A stretch of 36,336 nucleotides of DNA from Monosporascus cannonballus (taxonomy: Eukaryota; Ascomycota; Sordariomycetes; Xylariales): contig QJNS01000438.1 of the NCBI GenBank assembly GCA_004154925.1, positions 1-36,336 on the forward strand, given 5' to 3'. The stretch's first letter is position 1; each line of letters starts with the position of its first letter. The notes beneath the pieces were generated by a model. That model was not told the DNA's origin and searched no databases. It saw only the letters and a list, made by a program, of their open reading frames with translations. Of this stretch, positions 10,019-21,390 are shown piece by piece. Made by a program: the position numbers and the translations under genes.

Positions 10019-13000
10019 CTACTGAAACAGGTTCGCGAGTCCGTCGAGGTTGCTGTCGGCATTCGCATCGGTCGTAGCGCCGGGGGCCGTGGTTGCGGGG
10101 GGCGGGGCCGTCATGAACTGCTGCGCCATCTTGCTGCGGGTCGGTCTCTTGCCGGACTGCGCCTTTGCGGCCTGTCCGACGCTCTTGTTGAGCTTACCCA
10201 TCTCCGAGATGCTGACGCCTTTGAGGTCCCGCAGCAGGTCCAGCACGGCCGCCCGCTGCTGCCGGCTGGAGCTCTCGTCGCGCAGCATGAACTGCATCTT
10301 GTTGTCCACCTCGGCTGGGTTGATGTTGGGTAGGGATAACAGGACGTCTCGTGGCGTCATCGTGAAGGGAGAGTACGACACCACGATGGTCGCGATGAGA
10401 GAAGCGAGCTCCTTCTGGAGCTCGACGAAATACGGTTCGTGGATAGAGGTGATACACGCCTTGATGACGTCGGAGGAAATGTATTCGCGAATGACGGATG
10501 CGGTAGCAGCCGGGATGGGCACCGCATCGGCATTCGACTTATTGGGGGCGTCGGATTCTCCTGCCATGGTTTCCGGCGAAACCGCGAAGTCGGGAACGAT
10601 CGAACGGAAGACCCGTATCATGACGCCACAGCATCGGCTATCTCGCATCCGGATAACGTGGGTGCAAAACATCAGGAGGGGTTCGACGATGGATGAGTGC
10701 ATGAGACAGAACTTTCGCAACGTAGGGTAACTCTGTGCAGCCTCGTCTGATATCGACGGGTCGGTTGATTGATCTTGGCTGGGTTAGCAAAGGCTAATTC
10801 AGCAGCAGGAGAATAAGAGTTGACTGACTAATCCGAGCCGGATCTAAGAAGTCGGCCACCATCATCACTGACGTGTACGTCAATTGGCGTAGTATGCTCT
10901 CCGACTTCATTTCCTCTGTCAAGGCGTCTCCGCCAGTCTTCGTGCCTTGGTGCTGCTCAATCTTTGTCCATTCTGAGTTGACCTTGGCATCCATCTGCTG
11001 AAAACAAGCTGCAAGGAGCGGAGGAAGAAAGTGTTCTCGTAGCTGTACGGGACAATTGTCCACCAAGTGTCTTACCAGGTTCAGAAGGTTGATCAGTTGG
11101 TGGGCAGAAAGGTTGAAGGAGTCCGCCATGAGTGAGTGGGCCAAGGGACCGGGGAGCTCTCCGAAACCGTAGAATTGAGTGTCTAACCTCGACATACAAT
11201 ATAGTACGGCGTAGGAAGACTCCCTCACAAAGCGAATGGCACCTCGGACCGTCGAGGCAAAGCCCTCCATGGTCGATTTCTTCTCCAGTACGCGGGTATA
11301 GAAGTCTTCTTTGCTCCCTTCGGAAATGCCAGCTTGCCAGAAGCGGTCTGTGAGGAGGCGACCTACAATGGTGCGCATCTCCGGTGGAAGACCTGTCCAG
11401 TTATCCGGGGTATGGGCGGCATGCGCATGACTGCGGTTTCGGTTAGAAAGTGTGAATCAATCGTCAACGATGGCAGGTTGGCTCACTTAACCAAACTGAG
11501 TAGTTCTGACAGGATGACAGGTAATCCATCCTGCCACAGAACACAAGAAACTTGGAGCTGTCGCGCGTCCTTCCTATCAATTTTGTCGGTGGAACAAGCC
11601 AAGAATGACTTCGTTGGGCGTAGAGGTAATGTCTATATCAAGATATCAGTGGATGATGTGGCGTAACAAGTGTAGTGAGACAAACCGTTTGGCACTCCTC
11701 AATCTCGGCCTGTAGAGCCTGTCCTTCAGCATCCAATTCAACAGAACCCCAGTCGCTCATCTCATGCACGCGTCTTCGTGCCATGTAATCCTGAGCCTTG
11801 TCCAGTGCTAGGAGCGAGCAAAACCCAGAGAACGACGTAAGGCCTTGTTTCAGGCGCTCATTTTGCCACAAAGATTTGACGGGATCGATGAAGCTCCGTA
11901 GTTTCTGGACCTTCGTCGCATTGTCCAGGCGGCTGGACCGGTGGCTACGGGTTGTTAGCGGTGCCCCTAGAACATTAATGAATAGAACTTACATAATGGT
12001 GAAAAGAAAGGTTTGATACGTGATCTGGCGCTTCTCATCCAGAGTACCGGACGCAACCATCTCGTTGACTTTGGCCGCTATTTGATCATATACATCCTGG
12101 GTTCACAGTTAGCTGCGCGGTCCCCTAAAGGAAGATTAGAAGAACAGCTCCCATACAAGTAAATGATCTGGCATCTTTGCTGCCAACCGTTGAAGTTCTG
12201 CTAGACTCTCGCTCTGTAACTCCTTGATCGCATCTGAATATGCGCGGTGCTCAGGATTTGTCGCTGGCCAAGTCACTAGGATATGTTCTAACACTTTCAG
12301 CATGAAGGCTGGGTTCCGGTCGAGGGCAGTCGTAGAGAAAGCAACAAGCAGTTGCAGTATTCTCTTCCTGATGAAGGGATCCTGTAGTTGTGAGTAGTAT
12401 TCAGGAGCCCATGGGGGTTTGGAACACATACCTCGAATTGCATGCCGAGTAGACGGTCACACCACATCTCTAGGTTGCTTTCCAAGGCTACTATTTCTTG
12501 TTCCTGCTAAAATAATAAGCACATGCTCTCACGAGACGCACTTCCGATATGCATACATGCTGCTGGTTGTCGCCATGGAACTTTGTTCTCCACTTCCCGT
12601 AGCCTTTTAGTGCAGCTTCGATCACCGTCGCCTGCGCATCGACGCGTAAGACGGGCTGGGAGGACTTGGAGTAATTGGCAGCTGTATGATAGTTAGAATA
12701 GTACGCGAGATCCAGGCACGCCACGAGACCTACTGTTAAACGCCGGCTCGTCATCGTACAGGTGCTCCAGGATGTTCTGGGCCTGGGTGAGGATATGCTG
12801 CATCGCGTCGGAAAGCTTTAGCTGAACAATGGCCTCGATGACGTTGCAACTGAAACGTCTATAATTCCCAAGGAATGCGTGGCGCTCGGGTATCGTATCC
12901 GTATCTTCTAGGAGAAAGATCAAGGTCGGGTCCTGCGCGTCCTCAGGAAGGCTTTCGTAGCGTATAAGTCTCGAGCTGCACAGCTCGAGAAGCGGCCCCA

Positions 13001-14392
13001 CAAAGGCAGGGATGTCAGATATGCTCGGTCCAAGAGATCGGTGGCTCAGGAGGCGCGTCCACGTTATAAGGATGGGAATTGATACCAGAAGGCTTTGGTG
13101 GCGGGTGATTTGAAGAAGTAAATGCAGGAACCCCTGAAAGTCAACCCTCTCTGGATCCGCAGGTAAGACAGCAAAACGCCTGTCCATGTAATTTCCAAGA
13201 TATGATATGACCTGGTGTTCCCGTTAGGCCACCTATATCGTAACGTAATTGGCAGCTTGCGGCTTACCTCTGAGAGCTTTTTGGCGGCTTGATATTTATC
13301 ATCATCTATATCTTCAGGGTCAACAGCGGTCCATTCAAAGAGCTGCCTGAAAAGCTCAACGTGATCACGATCATATAAAGGAACGACGAGATCCAAGAAT
13401 TCCTGATCGACGAAGCTGGCACGACTATATAATGAGTGCATGACTTCTATGGACGCCTAGAACCGCCAGTTAGCACGAAGTTGTTGAACCTGGAACTAGA
13501 GCGGTTTTACCTTCTGGACTGCGATATGGGAGGTGCGGAGAGCATTACACAGAGCGGCGACGCATCCCGAGGCCGTCACGGCATTAGGGATGACCCACGG
13601 CATAAGGGAATTAAGAACGGCAAGGGCTCGGACTGCGCAGATCCGTACGTTCTCGTTGTTTTGTACGTCTCCGCCAAGGCACTGGCCCAGCAGGTCTACG
13701 ACTCTCACGAGCCAACCTTCGTCACCGCATCTAACATCGGGTCCTGCCTGTCGGTTCGGGTACGTCTCTGCCAGGACGGTGGCGGGTGTGAATATCTCGA
13801 CGGAAGCTTTACTAAGAACCCCTTCGCGCACCGTGACGGCCGGATCGTCGCCACTAAAGATCTCATCGGACAGGGATTCCAGGATGCTCAGGACGAGCTC
13901 CTTGTGGACGACGGAATCGGGAACCTGCCAGAGCTGGACCAGATTCGAATCCATGTCCATCCAGTCGGCAACCCAGCTCCTCTTCGCAACCTCGACCCAT
14001 AATACGGCAACCTTATTTCTTAAATATGAAGGATCTTCTCTGGATATGCTCTGCGACAGCTCTAGGATCCAGTTGCGCAGGGCGGCGGCCTGGGGAGGGC
14101 TGTAGTAGGTCCACTTGTGCTTGATCGCGTGTTCGAGTAACGAGAGGGCATAGTGTCGTACTACGGGAGACTGACTCTTTTTGGAAGCGAGATTGAAGCC
14201 GTGCGAGGGTGCCTCATCTGTATGTTTCACCTCCTCAAGGAATACCTGGGCATCTTTGCGATCATCGTTGGACGAGTACGGACTGTAGACTACTTCGAGG
14301 GCTTTATGGATCTTGGGCAAGATGTCCATGCCGCCGCCGTCACCGTTGGGGTTCCCAGTTCCCATACTTCCGTTGATTGCCAGATTAGTCAT
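10019..14392 (-). CDS. msn5: Karyopherin-beta Msn5 / exportin-5
   Basis: RanGTP-dependent nuclear transport receptor. Yeast Msn5 exports phosphoproteins, and animal XPO5 carries pre-miRNA and tRNA. Eleven exons (minus): 14392-13511, 13456-13268, 13211-12734, 12681-12557, 12506-12432, 12381-12157, 12096-11993, 11944-11686, 11632-11487, 11430-10829 and 10773-10019. These total 3,840 nt (1,279 aa), against about 1,200 aa in yeast and human. Ten introns of 48-60 nt mostly show clear CTAAC branch sites. Family landmarks: '[18 protein letters not shown]' near residues 77-94 (N-terminal karyopherin region), '[11 protein letters not shown]', '[17 protein letters not shown]', '[19 protein letters not shown]', 'NWTGLPPEM' and '[12 protein letters not shown]'. 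The protein should be all-helical HEAT repeats. The last intron is the weak point: it needs a GTCAGT donor after 10829 (acceptor before 10773) or GTCAAC after 10825 (acceptor before 10778), giving 1,279 or 1,282 aa. Intron 4 ends in TAGCAG, so a one-codon alternative exists. Confidence 0.93.
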
Positions 14393-15425
14393 TGAGAGGC
14401 GCGGACACGATACGACGCGCGAATATCAGTATGGGCAGCTCGGACAGGGACGGTAATCGCACCAAGAACAGCGACGGCAACGAAGATGGCGATGTTGGGG
14501 ATTCTCGCGTGGAGAGACACAGGCGGGGGGCTTCTGGTCTACGAGTCGTATGAAGGACTAATCATCAGGCAAAGGATACTTATCGACTGATCAGAATGAG
14601 GTTAGAAGGACGAAGAAAATGTCTTGGTGTGATACTAGAATAGATGGATGTAGCTCAAATCAACATCAACGGCTCCCTCTCCGAGGTGATTATGGGAAAA
14701 TGTTAACGTGGGTAAGGTAGGTATCTAGTAGTGCAATACAACGACTGACTGGTTTGTAAATTGGAACGGACTGCAACCTCGCACACACACGGCGACAGTG
14801 GACAATAAAAAGTAGGTATGAATGGGATCTCGAATATTACGCGCGAGTTGGAAAAAAGCAGGAGGTAACTTGGACTTGAACATGCGTCGATCGCTGAGGC
14901 ACAACATCTTTGGGTTAGGTACCTAGAGTTGGGTACTGTACATACAAGCATGGGCATGACATGAGATGTATGTACATATTTGGCATAGTACCCCCATTGG
15001 GCAGCATGGGGTTGACCCCCTGGAACATGCACCTGCAACTTTAAATCCGCGCACTTCTCTTCTTCTAGCAGGCTCATGGCTGCCATGCAAGGACCTTGGG
15101 ACAGCCACTAACCAGGATTAACGTCTTTCTTCCAGACTTCGACGGCTCTGGCCCACTGAACCCACGATTGGGCCCTTGTTTCGGAACAGTTGAATTTATT
15201 TACTGCCCCTCCTTCTTGATGTAGGTAGAGCTAGTGATTTTTTTTTGGTAGGTTCCTAATACCCTAAGGCCAAGATGTTAATGCCGCGGGATGAGTCAGT
15301 CAGGCAGTCGGGTGTTTTTTTCCTCAAGAAGGCCAACCCGCACCATGGCACGCGATCGTCTCCCTTCGATGTTCATAGAATCTGACCATAAGGAGGGACA
15401 TTCGATACGACATTTTCAATTGTTC
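14393..15425. other. Intergenic region upstream of msn5
   Basis: This 1.03-kb region holds the msn5 promoter on the left and the dph7 3' flank on the right. GGTA/TACC and GTAC/ATGTA tetranucleotide motifs are concentrated at about 14700-14990. ORFs on the minus strand here are short, without recognisable domains, and share the repeat-biased composition. No gene is supported. Confidence 0.55.
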
Positions 15426-16795
15426 CTACCCTTGGGCAACATCGAAATGCCAGAGACATAACAACCTATCGTAAAAGCTGGTCGATATGCACCGCAGAGC
15501 TCTGCCGGTCAGCTGTTGTTCAGGCCCTGGTTGGAAGTCGCTGCCGTAATTCATGCTCTTATGCTCCTCGAACCGTGCCATCACATCGATTTGACAATGC
15601 TCCTCTTCGTAGTTACCACTAACCTCTAGTACGCGGCATCCTGCATGCATGCATGACGCAAGAATCAATGCCGTCCAGCGCCTTTTGCCAGCCGAGCTTG
15701 TCTCAGCCCCTTTCTCCTCCAACTTAATCAGCTTCAATCTCCAGACTCCCCCTTCGAGATTCTTCTCGGCTACAATTGATGGTCTCCCCGTCACAAAGCC
15801 CCCTTCTCGGGAATAAACACGGTAAACACGCACATGGTCATCGTAGCTTCCAGTGACCACCACGAACGAGTTATCAGTAAACCTCAGAGCCAGTGGTAGA
15901 ATGGCGGTAACCCCTGCTTCGTGGCCCCTGAATGTGGTTATAGGGTAAGGCGTCTGAATCGCCTCACCGTCATCTGTTAAGTGAGATGGATGGTAGACAC
16001 AAGCTGTGCTGAGAAGCTTCGAGTCATCGCCTCCTGATAATATTGTAAATGAATGCGGCTGGCCCAAATCCTGGCCATTTGCTTCGGGATGATGCACCGT
16101 CAGAAATGGTGAGAAGGCCACAGTCCATGCCTCGAGGGTGTGGGTCATGACAGATCCTTGTCTCATCTTCGAGACGCCCCAGGCACTGTCAACACGCAAC
16201 ACATGGACTTCGTAGTTAGAGGTCGTGATCGCGAGCAGATCCGGTAAGCTCGGGTGCCAGGCGCAAGAGAGAAACAGAACCCCACTATCTTCACCAAGGG
16301 GTCTATGCAAGAAAATTTCCTTCAGGGTTGCGGCATTCCCTTCAGAAGGAGGCACAAGCTCGAAGAACGAGAGTGTTCCCGTACTCGAAACGACAGCCAT
16401 GACTGCGTTCTTGCCCTGGTGGGGGTGGAAGTGAAGATCAAGTATTGCGGAAGGATACGGAACTGTCTGCACATGAGATCTGTTCCATGAGCGAGGTGCT
16501 TATCAGGGGTGAATTCGCGGATTCGGTCGAGAAAGAAGGGAGCTCACATGTCCGTCTCTGTCAGGGTGAAAAGAGCAAGGCCTCCATTTCGACTTTGGGG
16601 TGGTCTCCTCTGCCGGCCCTCATCATCTTCATCCGAACCGATGTCTTCCACTTCGGGCTCTTCCTTCTGTAAGTTGTATGTGCCAACAACGAAATATTCT
16701 GGATGAGCCGGACAGAATTCGACGCAGCTAGGGGGAAGATCCAGCGTCAGGGATTGCAGGGATTTTATAGATTCTCCTTGGGCGTCCCTGTCCAT
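15426..16795 (-). CDS. dph7: Diphthine methyltransferase/methylesterase Dph7 (WD40, Rrt2/WDR85)
   Basis: WD40 protein that, in this family, removes the methyl ester from the diphthine intermediate on EF2 so that diphthamide synthesis can finish in the cytosol. Exons are 16795-16548 and 16479-15426 (minus), with a 68-nt GT..AG intron. They total 1,302 nt (433 aa). A later AG near the acceptor would shift the frame. The chosen one gives 'TETD|ISHVQTVPYPSAILDLHF'. The N-terminus 'LDLPPSCVEFCPAHPEYFVVGTYNL' spans the first propeller strand. Internal blades include 'LSGGDDSKL' and 'TGSYDDHVRVYRV'. The C-terminal signature 'HKSMNYGSD' (residues 389-397) matches the Dph7-specific motif and separates it from generic WD40 proteins. 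An acidic linker (EPEVEDIGSDEDDE) follows the first strand. Confidence 0.93.
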
Positions 16796-17576
16796 GTTAA
16801 GTCGCGCGCGCCTATCGTATTAACCAATATCTCTTCCTTGCCCACTGAATACGCTACAAACGATCACAGGCTCAATTCCAGAGAACCCGGCATTCGTTCT
16901 TTTGGTATGCGATAATGACGAAATAATATGCAAGTCACGCAAGAACACAATGCATCAACAACACTCAAGTTGTCAACTGGCCCGATGATGTGGACTTCGA
17001 TCTGGGGAGCCGGGGTGATTTTAATGAGAAGTCAGATTTTATATTTGCGCAGGCGCAGCACTTGGGGAGGAGTGCGGGCTGGGCGAGCCCACTCGGCAGT
17101 CTCCCCGCTATCGGGCCCTTGCATTTAGCGCAACGGTCCCCTTGCACTCCACACCTGCGTCTGCGGCCCACGAACAGGAAGGAGAACCGGGCGCCCGGGA
17201 ACGCAGGAGCCCGGCATCTTGGACGTCACCAAGCCCAATCCATCCAGCAGAAAAGAAAAGACGACCACACCATGTTCCAATAGTTAGATCCCGACTTGGC
17301 CATGTTCGCGACAAATCGTGTAGATTTCCTATAACATACATACACAGCCGCCCCATGTGTCCGTCTCATTTTCACTCGTTTACTCTCCTGATTTATTTGG
17401 GCGTTCTTTCGTCATCTTCTTTTCTATCACTCAGTTGTCTTTATGTCAGATCCCGTTTTCAAGGTGGCATTGATATTGATTGATATGCAGTGACACATCA
17501 AACGGGCGGTATCAAGAACCAATTAGCTGGCTCAGACGCAATAACTCCCGAAGCTGAGGAAGTACAAAAAGAAACC
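16796..17576. promoter_or_regulatory. Divergent promoter region, dph7 / DUF1917 gene
   Basis: A 781-bp spacer lies between two divergently oriented start codons, so it must hold both promoters. A pyrimidine-rich strand (about 17365-17450) precedes the rightward gene, as is common near fungal transcription starts. I could not assign a specific operator. An in-frame upstream ATG at 17490 could extend the DUF1917 protein by 29 residues. Confidence 0.5.
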
Positions 17577-18898
17577 ATGGATTCAGACTCCGACTCCGAC
17601 TTTTACGGTACACTCACAACCCACTCATCCTGCCTATTTCTTATTGTCAGCCAATTGACCACCCCAACCTAGGCGATGATGAGACTATAGCCGATCTCAG
17701 GGCCCGCGTCAAGCGCTACGACGTGACAGCCCGGTGGGCTCTCAACGCACAGGCACAAATGCCCATGCGGCTTCAAGCTCTGCGGCAGTCACCACCAACC
17801 CCAGCAGAGGACACCGCGCCAGGACCGGCAACAGTACCAACATCCACAGAACCAGACGCTGCCAGCAACAGTAGCAACAGCATGGACACCACTGCCGCCG
17901 TCACGTCAACAACGCGCATGCACAACCCGTATGCAGGCGTGCGCTACGCGCGGCAGCTCGATGAGACAATCGAGGCCTTCCTGGCGCGGCTCCCGCCGGC
18001 CAGCACGCCGGCGACGGCTGCCCTACCGTGGATCTACATCTACAACCCGCTTAGGAGCGCGCGAAAGCCGAGCCAGGCCGGGAACCGGGACCGAAGCCAG
18101 GTTGTCGTCCGGGGGGCCGAGGATGAGGCGCCGGTGGAGCAGGGCGCGGACCTGCGGACTTTTTGTGAAGGCGGGATGGAGCGGCTGCACCTGGCGACGC
18201 GATTCATTGAGCAGTGCCGGGGCTCCGGTATGGCACGCGCGTTCGTGGCCCGCGAGTGCCGGAAGGCGGGCGCCGACGCCGCGCGCGAGGTGCTGGACCT
18301 GGCGCATGCGCTGAGGGTCCGGTGCGGCAAGGTTGGTTACCTATAGTTCGTGTATTTACATGGGCAAGAAGAGTCCGCTAACCCCGGGATGGCGGCGCTT
18401 CGCACAGTGGATGCTCTTTCCCAGCGTCAAGGACGTCAACAAGACGTGGGAGATAGTGGCCAGGGCCACGGCCAACAACGAGCTCGGCATCGCCGCGAAG
18501 GTGGCGCCTCGGCCGGAGGACGAGGACGAGGACGACCATAACGGCGGCGGCGGCGACGGCAAGGAAGACGGTGCTGATAAGCGGCTCATCTGCGTGTACA
18601 CGACGGACTTCAGGGACATGGAGGACGTGGGGAGGGTGGCGCGGAAACTAGAACAGCTCGGCCTAGTCCCGCGGCGGGGGCTGTTCTACAAACCAGGTCA
18701 GTCAGCCCAGTCGTTCATTTGACTCCTTTTCTTTCGGGGATTAGCGTTAGTGTATCAAGTCTTGAGTTCGAGGACACGAGTGTTATGCTTACAGGCTGGG
18801 CAGACGCGTACACGTATCTGGGCATAGCTTCGGGCAACCCTTGGGGGATCAAGCCGTCGATTTACGATTTGGCGAGCGTGCTTGGGAAGAACAGCTGA
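17577..18898 (+). CDS. DUF1917 / BLES03 (UPF0696, C11orf68-like) family protein
   Basis: Fungal member of the DUF1917/BLES03 family. Its biochemical role is not established. The human relative's structure has been classed with the eIF4E-like fold, which hints at, but does not show, cap or nucleotide binding. Exons are 17577-17607, 17673-18331, 18408-18696 and 18795-18898, totalling 1,083 nt (360 aa). The acidic start (MDSDSDSDFYG) crosses the first intron into 'DDETIADLRARVKRYD'. A Pro/Thr/Ala-rich linker follows. The family core includes 'PWIYIYNP', 'WMLFPSVKDVNKTWEIVA', 'GIAAKVAPR', 'LICVYTTDFRDMEDV', 'LFYKPG', 'ADAYTYLGI' and 'GNPWGIKPSIYD', in the same order as in human C11orf68. The third intron has a GTCAGT donor. 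An acidic and glycine-rich insert (EDEDEDDHNGGGGDGKED) interrupts the core. Confidence 0.9.
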
Positions 18899-19314
18899 AC
18901 GCAGGGAAGATGGGTGGCTTTCGGGTGTCGGTAGGTACCTAGAAAGTGGCGAGATCACGGCGTTATTGGGATCTTTCGAGACTGCCTTACTATTCTGTTG
19001 AAGATACCCCCTGCAGGTCATTGAAGAAGCACTTGCTTCTACCATTACAGTACGTACGTGCTTGCTTGCTGTGTAACGCCAGTAGTATGCAAATAACCCC
19101 AAGGCCATATTTTTATGCAATGCATGACCTTTTGTCTGCCGAATCCGTGTTCTCCCTGACCTCCGACGCCCCTTACATGAACTGAATGGTAGCTCTATAG
19201 GCAGCCATATGCTCCCCTAATGTCACGCGTGAGCTCACTCATGCGTCCACCCCCGACCACAGTCAAATTTTGGACCCAGAAAAATCCCCAGAAACGTACA
19301 GCTGTGGCTGACAA
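18899..19314. other. Intergenic, DUF1917 gene / naa30 3' flank
   Basis: About 0.4 kb of non-coding sequence with GGTACC/TACGTACG motifs at 18932-18940 and around 19050. I see no supported gene. An ORF on the plus strand (19220-19714) looks like an antisense shadow. Confidence 0.45.
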
Positions 19315-19710
19315 CTATGTACGCAAAGACGGAGACTTTCGAATCGGGACTTTCCCCATTCCCACAACCCGCCCAATTCCCTCGCCTAAGCCAACAGGGA
19401 TCTTCGTCCTATCAAATAGGAATGTCTCGGTCATTTCAGGGACGATGGCGTTTAGAAACGCTGCAACAGCGGCTGGATCAGAATCCTCCCCCTTGGGCGC
19501 TCTAGGGAGCGGGCTAACTGGTTTATCGGGAGGCGGTGTGAGGTCGAGGACCGTCCTTCCAACCGTGAGAGTGGGCGGTGCCAAAGACGATTTATTCGGT
19601 CTGCGGTGCCATATGGCCTGGCTAACATGTTCCATTGGGATTTTGTGGTTCAATAACTTCTGCCAGTCCCGGCGCGTGTTCCGGTGGCGCTCCCCCAGCG
19701 AGAGGGCTTC
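19315..19710 (-). other. 132-codon open frame directly after, and in frame with, the naa30 stop
   Basis: Immediately after the naa30 TAG (19713-19711) the same reading frame stays open for 132 codons and ends at a TAG. The translation looks protein-like ('DWQKLLNHKIPMEHVSQAIW', 'TVGRTVLDLTPPPDKP', 'AVAAFLNAIVPEMTETFLF'), but I recognise no family. It has an internal Met but no clear promoter of its own. It could be a readthrough extension of Naa30, a separate small gene or 3'-terminal exon, or a chance ORF in the 3' UTR. Part of the opposite strand is also open. Confidence 0.25.
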
Positions 19711-20400
19711 CTAATCGCCCCTCTTTTCCTCCTCGGCCTCCTCCGAGGGGGACCGCAGCATCAGCACGAGCCGGTAGGCGCTGTTCCCGTTGAGATAGTA
19801 GCGGTGCAGCTTCTTGGACCGCAGGAAGCCTAGCCTCTCGTAGAGCCGCATGGCGGGCACGTTGGTCTCCTCGGTCTCGAGGATCACCTCGTCGGCCTTG
19901 CGCTCTGCCATGGCGTCGATGGCCATTTTGACCAGGGACGTGGCGATGCCGTGGCCCCGGTATGTCGACGCCACCGCCAGCATCGCGATGTAGCCACGGT
20001 AGGTTGCCGGAGAGTGTGACGAGTGGTGCTCGAGCTTGCAGATGATGACGCCCATGAGGGAGTCGTCGGCGGGGTTGAGAGCCTACGTATAGAGAGAGGG
20101 AATTTAGTTACTGTGTGTAAGCCAGACCGGCTCATCATGGACTCCAATTGCGGATCAGATGATGATACTACTACGTGACCCCCGAGTGCTGCTCACCATG
20201 TAGCATAGATGTGCCCATTGGTACAAGAAATAGCGGTAGACGTATATGCTATAGGGCTCGCTAAGGTCCTTAGAGATCAATGCCCGAATAGCAGGCAGGT
20301 ATTGATTCTCTAGAGTATGCTGATATTGTATGAACCGTAACTCGCCAGGCAGCTCGGTCACGCGGCGTTGTGTACCCCTGATACCCTCGTCTGAGGCCAT
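19711..20400 (-). CDS. naa30: N-alpha-acetyltransferase Naa30 (Mak3), NatC catalytic subunit
   Basis: GNAT-fold enzyme that transfers acetyl from acetyl-CoA to nascent N-termini starting Met-hydrophobic, as the catalytic part of the NatC complex on ribosomes. Exons are 20400-20197 and 20082-19711 (minus). The 114-nt intron has a GTGAGC donor and an ACGTAG acceptor. They total 576 nt (191 aa). The junction 'HLCYM|ALNPADDSLMGVIICKLE' fits the family. Motif A is 'RGYIAMLAVASTYRGHGIAT', with the acetyl-CoA loop R110-x-x-G113-x-A115. Then come 'EVILETEETNVPAMRLYERL' and 'LGFLRSKKLHRYYLNGNSAY', both near-diagnostic for Naa30/Mak3. It shares a 990-bp divergent promoter with lro1. Confidence 0.95.
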
Positions 20401-20902
20401 TGCTGACGGTCAACGGTGACCCCGCTGTATAAGCGCAGCCAAGGCGAGTAAGAGCCCTCGTAGGATGTATAGTCTCGTGTCTCAACTGTGCACACAAGAC
20501 TGGATTGAAGTAATTAAATTATAACATAACAAAAAAGGAACTGCGGAAGAATTTGTACGGAGAATAGAAGCTAAAAGTGCGATGTCTCGTCTAAAGTGCA
20601 TAAGAAGTTAAGTAAATAGCAAAGATCGGTGCCAGATTTGCTTGAGAGTAAGTACCTAACTTGTGGTTGATAACTTTGACGCACACGTGGAGACATACAC
20701 ACATGCGCCGGCTCCATAAAATGGGCCGAGATTCGCTTTCACATGCAAGAGCTACAGTAGTCACTGCTACAGGCGTAATTTCTGGTCCCAAGGCGGGCTA
20801 GTAGGTAATAAAATGATTCCACCTTTTTTTTTTTGGAAATTTTAGTGGATCAACTTCCCATATCTTGCGACCCGATTGACGTCAATCTGCCCTCGCTGAA
20901 CG

Positions 20903-20938
20903 GATAAAGCAGATCGATAGGGCCGATAAGGAGCGATA
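20903..20938 (+). promoter_or_regulatory. Cluster of four GATA motifs
   Basis: GATA cores start at 20903, 20916, 20925 and 20935, all on the plus strand within 36 bp. The last two are GATAAG, the preferred fungal HGATAR form. Fungal GATA factors (AreA/NIT2-type nitrogen regulators, SreA-type iron regulators, WC photoreceptors) bind such sites. Which factor, if any, acts here is unknown. Confidence 0.4.
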
Positions 20939-21100
20939 AGGTCGCAAATGGAGCCGCAAAGTCTCCACCTGCGGGCAGACAGTCATTTCCAAGGTCTACG
21001 GAGGACGTAACATAGTCTACCTAGCCTAGGCAGGTACTGTCGGTACGCATCATTCCAGACAGCTGCATGCAAGATACCTACTCCTATGCCACAGGTACCG

Positions 21101-21116
21101 TATCGGATATCCGATA
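21101..21116. promoter_or_regulatory. 16-bp perfect palindrome TATCGGATATCCGATA
   Basis: The 16 bases equal their own reverse complement and carry a GATA core on each strand at the ends. It lies 275 bp upstream of the lro1 start codon. Such symmetry suits a dimeric DNA-binding protein, but no factor can be named. Confidence 0.4.
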
Positions 21117-21390
21117 AGAGACGGTTGCAGATCTGATGTGATGCCTACATAGGTCCTACCTACCTCGGTAACAACAGCAGAGCAATAAACCTACATCCCC
21201 AGGTATTTGGCTCTCAAATCTTCAATTGATCCGTCTGAGCATATAGACGGAAAGAAAGAATCAAAGCTAACATTCCAACGTCGAACACCATTGCTTCCGA
21301 CCAGCCTCTGAGCTCTTACTCTGAAAGCTCCTGTCGTTGTTCACATGTGCGTTTGCGCATTCGGATCATGTAGCACACTGACGACACACG

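Larger units (their letters stand above)
20401..21390. promoter_or_regulatory. Divergent promoter region, naa30 / lro1
   Basis: A 990-bp region between divergent start codons. It contains a tight group of GATA motifs (20903-20938), a 16-bp perfect palindrome (21101-21116), a T-rich tract (about 20824-20834) and TACC/GGTA repeats (about 21016-21170). Assignment of these to either gene is inference. Confidence 0.5.

Noticed and set aside
10050..10730. 226-codon plus-strand ORF
   Set aside because: Antisense to the final msn5 exon, with low-complexity Ala/Ser-rich composition.
13436..14105. Two overlapping plus-strand ORFs of about 190 codons
   Set aside because: Antisense to msn5 exon 1. The minus-strand protein carries the family signature.
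19220..19714. 164-codon plus-strand ORF
   Set aside because: Overlaps the more protein-like minus frame behind naa30. Biased composition, and no family recognised.
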